The notes under the pieces were generated by a model that ran no database searches, had not been told where the DNA came from, and was given only the letters and a program-made list of their open reading frames with translations. 6,133 nt of DNA from Desulfobacteraceae bacterium (GTDB taxonomy: Bacteria > Desulfobacterota > Desulfobulbia > Desulfobulbales > Desulfobulbaceae): assembly GCA_022837185.1 (NCBI GenBank), contig JALHJD010000185.1:1-6133 (forward strand), read 5' to 3'. Shown here piece after piece: positions 1-5,638 of this stretch; the stretch's first letter is position 1, and every line of letters starts with the position of its first letter. Both the position numbers and the translations under genes were made by a program.

Positions 1-94
1 GGGGTATAAACTCCGCGAGTTTGTAAATTTCCGGCAGCTTCGAGGAGCGCAAGGCAGTCCGCAGGACCAAGTGGCACGGGTGCCCTTTCTTTTG

Positions 95-128
95 GTTCAT
101 TTTCTTTGGGCAAGCAAAGAAAATGAAC
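95..128. repeat. Perfect 13-bp inverted repeat with 8-nt loop
   Basis: The arms gttcattttcttt (95-107) and aaagaaaatgaac (116-128) are exact reverse complements around the loop gggcaagc. Neither strand shows a run of T after the stem: plus continues with aataatatc and minus with caaaagaaag. A standard intrinsic terminator is therefore not supported, although the structure could still protect the 3' end of the hrpA transcript, whose stop codon lies about 100 bases away. Similar hairpins built on CTTT/AAAG arms around a G/C loop recur in many proteobacterial genomes, to my recollection. Confidence 0.6.
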
Positions 129-186
129 AATAATATCAACAGGTAATTGATATGTGAAAGGGTGTTATTCTCCTCATTCGGCGCCC

Positions 187-208
187 GCAGCGCGGGGTGG
201 AGCGCTGC
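187..208 (-). terminator. Possible hairpin downstream of hrpA
   Basis: The arms gcagcgc (187-193) and gcgctgc (202-208) form a 7-bp GC stem with an 8-nt loop, starting about 22 nt after the hrpA stop codon when read on the minus strand. The stem is followed by gggcgccgaa, not a U-rich tract, so this is at best a weak or factor-dependent terminator or a 3'-end stabilising stem. Confidence 0.25.
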
Positions 209-230
209 CGACTGCCAACTGAAATTGCTC

Positions 231-3200
231 CTACTCGACGCGCAGGCAGGCGGCTTCGACCTGCTGCCATTTTTGCAGCAGCCTTTTTTCCGATACCGGC
301 ATGAGCGTGCCGAGTTCCGGGGCAAAGACCGAAACCCGCAGTTCCTCGACCATCTGCCGGTATTCGGCGATGGACGCGCAGCATTCGGCCCCTCGGCAGG
401 CAGCATCCTTGAATTGCCGAAGGCGGTTGACGGCCGGTTTGATCAGGGCGGCTTTGCGGCTGTCCTTGACCGGAGAATGCTCCGCCCGTTCCAGGCGGAT
501 TGCCAGGGCCTTGAGATATCTTTCGGTATGTTCAAAATCCCCGTATTTTCGAGAGACCAGAAAATCCGCGGGAAGCAGTTCGTCGAGATGGTCGCGGAAG
601 TCGGCAAACCTGTCCGTCCCCGGTCCGGTTCCGTTTTTGGAGGATGCCCGCAGGAGACTGGTGCCTATTTCCCGCCGCAGGACGAGCAGCCTGTGCAGGT
701 GGTCAAGCATGCGCACGCCGCTGCGCGCGATACCGTTTTTGAGGACGGCGGCGAGGGTTGCGTCAAAATCCTGCCGGGAGGGCAGCCGTCCGTCATGTAG
801 GCCGAACAGGTCATCCAGCAGAAAGGCCAGCAGGGCTTCGCGCATTTCACGGGCGGAGGCACCGAAGCCGAGGGCGAGCCAGGAGGCGGAGTGGGCGGCC
901 AGGGCGTTTTTGCATTCCCTGGCCAGGGCCTTTACCTCCCGGGGGCACTGGCGGGTGTATACAAAGCGCAGGCCCGCCCGGTTTCGCCGCCTGCTCTGTT
1001 CCAGGTCGGCTATGTACCGCAGTTCGACGCTGTCGGTGCGCTCATCGACAAACAGGGTCGGGAACAGGCAGGAAGGTGAACCCGGGCCGCCGGGCAGGGT
1101 CAGTGGTTCGGGCGGGGTGGGAAAATCCCAGGAGCGGATGGAGGTTATGACCGGAACCTCGATTGCCCCGGCATCTAAACCGATGTCATCAGGGCCGGTC
1201 CTGGACAGGCGGCGCAGGATGTCGGAGTAGGAACGGCTGGTCAGCAGGACCGCGTCGTCATCACCCCGCAGGGTGAACCGCATCAGCAGGTGCGGGGGGA
1301 GCTTGTCCGGCTGCCATTGGGAGCGGTGAATATGGACCTGGTGGTTCCGAAGGATCGTTTTTTCCAGGGCGGCATAGAGGGAGCCCTGGTACAGGGGCAA
1401 TTCGTCCATGATGCGGTCGACGGTGTCGGGAAGGGGCACCAGCCGCCGCCGCAGGGTTTTGGGCATATTTTTCAGCAGACCGAGGATTTTCTCCTCCAGC
1501 AGGCCCGGCACCAGCCATTCAAAAACCTGGGGATTGAGATGCTGCGCGATGGACCGAGGGATGTCGACGGTCACCCCGTCGGCTTCGTCTCCGGGTTCGA
1601 AGCGGTAGGAAAGGCGGAGGCGGTGGCTTCCCGCCCGCAGGGAGCGCGGAAACCGGTATAATTCCTCCTCGCCGGGAGCCGCCCGGCAGACATCGTCCCC
1701 GGTCATCCGGAGGTACCGGTCGCCGCGGTTTTTGCGGATGTCCCGGTTGAGGGTGTGCCGGTCATATACCATTCCGAGGCGCTCGTCGTAGAAGCGGTAC
1801 AGCAGGGTGTCGTCCACGACGATGTTCCGGCGCCGGGTCCGGGCCTCCATTTCCGCAAATTTTTTGATCAGGGCGAGATTATGCCGGAGAAAGGAATAGC
1901 CGCCGCCGAGCTCTCCCCCGACCAGGGCCTGGTGAATGAATATCTCCCTGGCTTCCCTGGCGGCGGCATCGTTTATGGTCCCGTAGTTGACCTTGCGGCC
2001 GGCGACGATCACCAGGCCGAAAAGGGTGACTTTCTCCAGGGCGACAACCCGGCCGGCCTTTTTCTCCCAGTGGAAGTCGGACCAGCTTCGGCGGCACAGG
2101 TCGCCGCCGATTTTCTCCAGCCAGCGGCCGTCTATGTTGGCCGCATTCATCGCGAAGAGGCGGCTGGTTTCCATGAACGAGGCACAGACGATCCACTGGC
2201 CGCCGTGGTTGAACAGGGCCGAGCCGGGAAAGAGCATGGCCTCGCGGCCGCCGCTGATCCGGTAGATGTTCTTCTCCTTTTTCTGGCCGATGTTGCGCAG
2301 AAAACCGCTGAGCAGGGCCTGATGGACGGCATCGAAGCCCGCCGCCGCGGTGTTGTCGCGGAACCGCTTGTTTTTCGCGGTCAGTTCGTTGAGCTGGTCA
2401 TGGATGTCGAGCCATTCGCGCATCCGCTGCCAGGACAGAAAGTGGCCGGTGCAGAATTTGCGCAGCCGGGCCCGGGACCTCACCTTGTCGGCGGTGGCGG
2501 TGAACAGCTCCCAGATGTTCAGCAGGCCCATGAAGTCGGAACTCCTGTCGGCAAAACGTTTGTGGGCCGCATCGGCCTGCTGTTCGTTGTCCGCCGGGCG
2601 GATGCGCGGGTCCTGTATGGACAGGCCGGCGGCGATGATTTTCACCTCCCTGAGGGCGCCGAGTTCAGCCGCCTCGATGATGACCCGGGCAATGCAGGGA
2701 TCAAGGGGCAGTCCGGCCATGATTTTTCCCCGCCCGGTCAGCCGGTTGTCAGGGGTAATGGCCCCGAGTTCCTGCAGCAGGGCATAGCCGTCGCGGACGG
2801 CGTTGACCGCGGGCGGGTCGAGAAAGGGGAAATCGCGGGGGACGCCGAGCCCGAGGCTGAGCATCTGCAGAATGACTTCGGCCAGGTTGGCGCGCTGAAT
2901 TTCCGGCTGGGTGAAGCGGGGCCGGCCAAGATAATCCTCCTCGCTGTACAGCCGCAGGCTGTAGCCGGGACCGGTGCGGCCGCAGCGCCCGGTCCGCTGG
3001 TCGCAGCTGGCCCTGGACACCCGCTGGACCTGCAGGCTGGTCGTTCTGGCGCGGGGATTGTAGCGGGAGATCCGGGCCAGGCCGGTGTCGATGACATAGC
3101 GGATGCCGGGCACCGTGATGGAGGTCTCGGCGATATTGGTGGCTACGATGATTTTCCGCCGTGGAGAAGGCCGGAAGATTTTCCGCTGGTCGGCGGCGTG

Positions 3201-4016
3201 CAGGCGCCCGAAAAGAGGGAGGACCAGCGCTGCATCGCCCATCTGTTGTGCGAGCAGGTCCGTGCAGTCGCGGATGTCACGTTCCGTGGGCATGAACACC
3301 AGCATGTCGCCGCCGCCTCGCTCTTCCGTGATGCGGACCGCCATGCGGGCCGCCAGTTCAACATAGGTTTCCTCGCTGTCATCCTCGCCGGCGCCGCAGG
3401 GAAGGTAGTCGATGTCGATGGGATAGGTGCGGCCGGAGACGTTGATGACCGGGGCCCCGCCGAAGTGGTCGCTGAACTTTGCCGTATCCAGGGTGGCCGA
3501 GGAGATGATCAGCTTGAGATCGCCCCTCCTGGTAAGGAGCTGCCTGAGGCAGCCCAGCAGAAAATCGATGTTGAGGCTTCGTTCGTGGGCCTCATCTATG
3601 ATGATGGTGTCGTAGCGGCCAAGGTCCCTGTCCTGCCTCGTTTCCGCCAGCAGGACTCCGTCGGTCATGAACTTGATGCGGGTGGTGGGGCCGGTCCGGT
3701 CGTGGAACCGAATTTTGTAGCCGACCAGTGCCGGGTCCCGGACTTCCTCTCCCACGCGTTCGGCGACCGATATCGCGGCAATCCGCCTGGGCTGGGTGCA
3801 GCCGATGAGCCCGGATTGTCCCTGTCCGGCCTCCAGGCACATTTTGGGAAGCTGGGTCGTCTTGCCGGAACCGGTGTCGCCGGCAATGACCAGGACCCGA
3901 TGGGCGCGGATGGCGGCGACAATATCGTCTTTTTTTTCGGAAATCGGCAGTTCCGGAGGATACGAGAGAAGCATTGATCGCGTTTTTTCGACAACTGTGG
4001 GGACGGCACCATGCAT
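231..4016 (-). CDS. hrpA: ATP-dependent RNA helicase HrpA (DEAH-box, DUF3418 C-terminus)
   Basis: This is a 1261-residue DEAH-box ATP-dependent RNA helicase of the cytoplasm; the E. coli HrpA family acts on mRNA and on stalled or collided ribosomes. Visible motifs are Walker A GDTGSGKTTQ (46-55), TQPRR (74-78), DEAH (141-144), SAT (173-175), TNIAETSITVPG (293-304) and QRTGRCGRTGPG (340-351). These are followed by winged-helix/HA2-like helices (about 370-500), an OB-like region (about 560-630) and the long C-terminal DUF3418 region (about 665-1255). The last residues (VEELRVSVFAPELGTLMPVS) match the E. coli C-terminus closely, so the 3' end is complete. It lacks roughly the first 80 residues of E. 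coli HrpA, beginning just before the conserved YPPELPISEKK segment. The ATG at 4016 follows an in-frame stop at 4035-4037 and has only a weak ribosome binding site; ATG 3974 is an alternative start. The gene is divergent from galU and appears monocistronic in this window. Confidence 0.97.
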   Translation of the reverse strand: MHGAVPTVVEKTRSMLLSYPPELPISEKKDDIVAAIRAHRVLVIAGDTGSGKTTQLPKMCLEAGQGQSGLIGCTQPRRIAAISVAERVGEEVRDPALVGYKIRFHDRTGPTTRIKFMTDGVLLAETRQDRDLGRYDTIIIDEAHERSLNIDFLLGCLRQLLTRRGDLKLIISSATLDTAKFSDHFGGAPVINVSGRTYPIDIDYLPCGAGEDDSEETYVELAARMAVRITEERGGGDMLVFMPTERDIRDCTDLLAQQMGDAALVLPLFGRLHAADQRKIFRPSPRRKIIVATNIAETSITVPGIRYVIDTGLARISRYNPRARTTSLQVQRVSRASCDQRTGRCGRTGPGYSLRLYSEEDYLGRPRFTQPEIQRANLAEVILQMLSLGLGVPRDFPFLDPPAVNAVRDGYALLQELGAITPDNRLTGRGKIMAGLPLDPCIARVIIEAAELGALREVKIIAAGLSIQDPRIRPADNEQQADAAHKRFADRSSDFMGLLNIWELFTATADKVRSRARLRKFCTGHFLSWQRMREWLDIHDQLNELTAKNKRFRDNTAAAGFDAVHQALLSGFLRNIGQKKEKNIYRISGGREAMLFPGSALFNHGGQWIVCASFMETSRLFAMNAANIDGRWLEKIGGDLCRRSWSDFHWEKKAGRVVALEKVTLFGLVIVAGRKVNYGTINDAAAREAREIFIHQALVGGELGGGYSFLRHNLALIKKFAEMEARTRRRNIVVDDTLLYRFYDERLGMVYDRHTLNRDIRKNRGDRYLRMTGDDVCRAAPGEEELYRFPRSLRAGSHRLRLSYRFEPGDEADGVTVDIPRSIAQHLNPQVFEWLVPGLLEEKILGLLKNMPKTLRRRLVPLPDTVDRIMDELPLYQGSLYAALEKTILRNHQVHIHRSQWQPDKLPPHLLMRFTLRGDDDAVLLTSRSYSDILRRLSRTGPDDIGLDAGAIEVPVITSIRSWDFPTPPEPLTLPGGPGSPSCLFPTLFVDERTDSVELRYIADLEQSRRRNRAGLRFVYTRQCPREVKALARECKNALAAHSASWLALGFGASAREMREALLAFLLDDLFGLHDGRLPSRQDFDATLAAVLKNGIARSGVRMLDHLHRLLVLRREIGTSLLRASSKNGTGPGTDRFADFRDHLDELLPADFLVSRKYGDFEHTERYLKALAIRLERAEHSPVKDSRKAALIKPAVNRLRQFKDAACRGAECCASIAEYRQMVEELRVSVFAPELGTLMPVSEKRLLQKWQQVEAACLRVE

Positions 4017-4019
4017 TAC

Positions 4020-4048
4020 TTGCCGACAGGGAAATCACCTGCTATATA
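4020..4048 (+). promoter_or_regulatory. Candidate sigma-70 promoter for galU
   Basis: TTGCCG (4020-4025) and TATATA (4043-4048) are separated by exactly 17 bp. Each hexamer matches four of six consensus positions. The predicted start near 4055 gives a 5' leader of about 50 nt ahead of galU. The -10 overlaps that of the oppositely directed candidate promoter for hrpA. This is a by-eye prediction. Confidence 0.5.
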
Positions 4049-4073
4049 TACAGGAAATACAGCCCAAACTCAA
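4045..4073 (-). promoter_or_regulatory. Candidate sigma-70 promoter for hrpA
   Basis: On the minus strand TTGAGT (4073-4068) is followed after 17 bp by TATATA (4050-4045). The predicted start near 4038 gives a short leader of about 20 nt before the hrpA ATG at 4016. The element shares the TATATATA tract at 4043-4050 with the galU-directed promoter, so the two polymerase sites would overlap and exclude each other. Confidence 0.5.
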
Positions 4074-4098
4074 ATCCATTACCAAACCCAACCCGCTC

Positions 4099-4103
4099 AG
4101 GAG
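4099..4103 (+). promoter_or_regulatory. Ribosome binding site of galU
   Basis: AGGAG lies 4 nt before the ATG at 4108. It fixes that ATG as the galU start rather than earlier in-frame codons, which lie inside the antisense of hrpA. The first residues (MTKIRKAVIPVAG) also fit the normal GalU N-terminus. Confidence 0.85.
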
Positions 4104-4107
4104 AAGA

Positions 4108-4755
4108 ATGACAAAGATTCGCAAGGCCGTTATCCCGGTTGCCGGGCTCGGCACCCGGTTCCTGCCCGCCACCAAGGCAATTCCCAAGGAAATGCTGACC
4201 ATCGTTGATCGGCCGACAATCCAGTACATTGTCGAGGAGGCGGTCGCTTCCGGCATCGAGGAGGTCATCCTGATCACCAGTGAAGGCAAGGCGGCCATTG
4301 AGAACCATTTTGACTACGATTTCCAACTCGACACCGTCCTCAAGGAGAAAAACAAGGTCCAGCTCAGGGAGGAGCTCAAAAATATCTCCAACCTCATCGA
4401 CATTGTTTCGGTGCGGCAGAAGGAGCCCCTGGGCCTGGGGCATGCGATCTGGATGGCCCGCCATGTCGTGGGCGATGAACCCTTTATCGTGCTGCTCGGC
4501 GATGACCTCGTCAGGAGCAAGGTCCCCTGCTGCAAGCAGATGATCGACCTGTTCGAACGGGTCGGCGAATCCATTGTCGCCGTGCAGCGGGTGCCCATGG
4601 ACCAGACCCACCAGTACGGCATCGTCGAGGGGGAGGAGACCGGGATCGAGCGGACCTACAAGGTGACCCACATGGTCGAAAAGCCGGCGCCGGGCTCGTC
4701 GCCGGTCCGCTTGTCCGGTATCTCCTGGATCGGCCGGGCTTTTCCGTCGATCTGA
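4108..4755 (+). CDS. galU: UTP-glucose-1-phosphate uridylyltransferase, C-terminally truncated chimeric reading frame
   Basis: GalU makes UDP-glucose from UTP and glucose-1-phosphate in the cytoplasm, supplying lipopolysaccharide, exopolysaccharide and galactose metabolism. The N-terminus carries the nucleotide-binding signature AVIPVAGLGTRFLPATKAIP (7-26) with KEM right after it (27-29). IQYIVEEA (38-45), GLGHAIW (109-115), the acidic GDD (131-133) and the VEKP segment (190-193), whose lysine corresponds to the conserved active-site lysine of the family, are all present. Similarity stops at about residue 199 (PAPGSSP). The following residues VRLSGISWIGRAFPSI are a frame-shifted reading of a saccharopine dehydrogenase-like gene. 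Bacterial GalU is usually about 290-300 residues, so roughly the last third, including part of the sugar-binding region and the dimer-forming end, is missing. As written the product would probably be inactive. The identity is certain; the 3' end is an artefact or a rearrangement. Confidence 0.93.
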   Translation: MTKIRKAVIPVAGLGTRFLPATKAIPKEMLTIVDRPTIQYIVEEAVASGIEEVILITSEGKAAIENHFDYDFQLDTVLKEKNKVQLREELKNISNLIDIVSVRQKEPLGLGHAIWMARHVVGDEPFIVLLGDDLVRSKVPCCKQMIDLFERVGESIVAVQRVPMDQTHQYGIVEGEETGIERTYKVTHMVEKPAPGSSPVRLSGISWIGRAFPSI

Positions 4756-5009
4756 GGGACGTGGACGCGGACAAGGCCAGGCGGCTCATCCGCTCGCATC
4801 CCAGGGGAACCGCCGAAGCCTTGGATATTCGGGACGATGACGGCCTGAGGAAAGAGATTTCGAGCTCGGACCTGGTGATCAGCATGGTCCCCTATGTTTT
4901 CCATCCCCGGATTGCCGGAATATGCCTGGATCTCCGTAAAAACATGGTCACCGCCTCCTATGCCGGGCCGGAGATGAAAGCCCTGGACGCCGAGGCCAGG
5001 CGGGCCGGC
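4683..5009 (+). pseudogene. Fragment of saccharopine dehydrogenase-type oxidoreductase (NADP-binding domain)
   Basis: In a frame different from galU, about 109 codons read as the N-terminal Rossmann domain of a saccharopine dehydrogenase/reductase. This family carries out an NAD(P)-dependent step of lysine metabolism. The glycine-rich loop and first helix are GAGLVAGPLVRYLLDRPGF. Later come the segments DLVISMVPYVFHPRIAGIC and MVTASYAGPEMKALDAEARR, which resemble the family pattern of a hydrophobic strand followed by (L/V)PYxFHP and (M)VT(A/T)SY. There is no start codon and the first strand (about 5-10 residues) is missing because the sequence is galU upstream. After the glycine at 5007-5009 similarity ends, where family members would continue for roughly 300 more residues. 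A GTG at 4761 is the only start available downstream of the break and would omit the cofactor loop. This is a fragment, not a functional gene. The family call comes from motif recognition only. Confidence 0.75.
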
Positions 5010-5379
5010 CGGTCAAGCCCAGGCGACGGGCAAGGACCAGCATGCCGCCGACATAGGCGACGTGTCCCAGGGCGAACATCGGGATGATCATCACGAGCGG
5101 ATCGGTGAAACGCAGGACACGAAAGGCGCCGTACAGATCGGCCAACATGCCGAACGTCATGCCCAGGGCGATCAGAGCACACGTCGGTCCGAGCCGGTCC
5201 CGGCGATGAAGCGACCAGTTGACCCACGCGGCGGCCGAGAGCGCCACCGACGAGAGCCCCCAGAATCGGCTCCAACCGCCCTGCCCCGTGATCACGATGG
5301 CGGCAAACGCGCATGGCAGAAGCGCGAGCCAAAGCAGCCACAGGACCCAAAGCCAGACGCATGCCAACGATCGCTTCAT
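4948..5379 (-). CDS. Small multi-pass membrane protein, YhhN/TMEM86-like, C-terminus cut by junction
   Basis: From the ATG at 5379 the frame encodes a hydrophobic protein with about four predicted membrane helices (residues about 9-30, 38-56, 64-83 and 95-117). A positively charged MKR start is followed by a Trp/Leu-rich first helix. The segment GMTFGMLADLYGAF (73-86) and the later FALGHVAYVGGML (102-114) recall the G(D)xxL and F..(G/A)HxxY patterns of the YhhN/TMEM86 family, whose members include lysoplasmalogenases; Asp81 and His106 would be the key positions. The match is weak and the function is not assured. Only about 123 residues are native: beyond about position 5010 the frame runs antisense through the saccharopine dehydrogenase fragment (PRRPGLSSPARHRRR) before stopping at 4948. 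YhhN proteins are usually near 200 residues, so the C-terminal half is probably lost. A GTG at 5397 is an alternative start, but ATG 5379 gives the more typical N-terminus. No clear Shine-Dalgarno sequence is visible. Confidence 0.6.
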   Translation of the reverse strand: MKRSLACVWLWVLWLLWLALLPCAFAAIVITGQGGWSRFWGLSSVALSAAAWVNWSLHRRDRLGPTCALIALGMTFGMLADLYGAFRVLRFTDPLVMIIPMFALGHVAYVGGMLVLARRLGLTGRPAWPRRPGLSSPARHRRR

Positions 5380-5447
5380 CCCAGTCCGACCACCCACGTG
5401 TTCTTCCGCGATTCAGAGTCCCTGCCCGAGCACGAACTCGTGGCGAG

Positions 5448-5476
5448 ATTGTATGGAAGGAGCACGCAAAGATCAA
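5448..5476 (-). promoter_or_regulatory. Candidate promoter for the membrane-protein gene
   Basis: Read on the minus strand, TTGATC (5476-5471) and TACAAT (5453-5448) are separated by 17 bp. TACAAT matches five of six consensus positions and TTGATC four. The predicted start near 5441 gives a leader of about 60 nt before the ATG at 5379. It lies downstream of the terminator at 5579-5608, consistent with a separate transcription unit. Confidence 0.5.
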
Positions 5477-5578
5477 AGTGAAATCGACGCGCCGCGGCCA
5501 TAGCCCGACTTCGCGGATTCGCGGGTTGGAGCGGGCTCGGCGGGGTCAGGAAGGGCGTTCCGGCCTCAACATAGAAGC

Positions 5579-5608
5579 GGGGCCCGGTCCTCTTGGGAGA
5601 CGGGCCCC
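5579..5608 (-). terminator. Hairpin terminator after the lectin-like gene
   Basis: The arms ggggcccggtc (5579-5589) and gacgggcccc (5599-5608) pair with a single bulged G around a 9-nt loop. On the minus strand the stem begins about 30 nt after the stop codon of the upstream gene and is followed by gcttctatgtt, moderately rich in T. This is a plausible intrinsic terminator with a very stable stem and a weak U-tract. Confidence 0.65.
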
Positions 5609-5638
5609 TGGGCACTGCGTTGGTCAAGGGAATCCTGG

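Larger units (their letters stand above)
1..230. repeat. Palindrome-rich non-coding region, probable dispersed intergenic repeat
   Basis: No supportable gene lies between the window start and the hrpA stop codon. The stretch holds several inverted repeats: aaactc/gagttt at 8-13 and 17-22, ggcac/gtgcc at 73-84, a perfect 13-bp stem at 95-107 and 116-128, and gcagcgc/gcgctgc at 187-193 and 202-208. Base composition changes from GC-rich to AT-rich around 85-165. This mosaic of short palindromes is typical of dispersed intergenic repeats in proteobacterial genomes. I infer the repeat nature from its look only, since just one copy is visible here. Confidence 0.4.

Noticed and set aside
147..1230. 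Open frames on the plus strand (147-800 and 301-1230) opposite the hrpA 3' end
   Set aside because: Both are antisense to conserved DUF3418 coding sequence, have Arg/Ser- or Pro/Gly-rich shadow composition, and lack ribosome binding sites.
1755..3977. 740-codon open frame on the plus strand antisense to hrpA
   Set aside because: It lies wholly inside the well-supported hrpA gene. The encoded sequence is Gly/Ala/Val/Asp-rich with no recognisable motif, as expected for the complement of a GC-rich gene with biased third positions.
3796..4107. Upstream extension of the galU frame to an ATG at 3796
   Set aside because: The extension is antisense to hrpA and to the intergenic region. The AGGAG site and the conserved GalU N-terminus place the start at 4108.
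4042..4671. 209-codon minus-strand frame opposite galU
   Set aside because: It is the antisense shadow of a clearly conserved gene, with no family resemblance of its own.
5502..5537. Inverted repeat agcccg/cgggct with a short ttcgcgg repeat in the loop
   Set aside because: A six-base stem with a 24-base loop is expected by chance in GC-rich DNA, and no T-run or adjacent gene end gives it a role.
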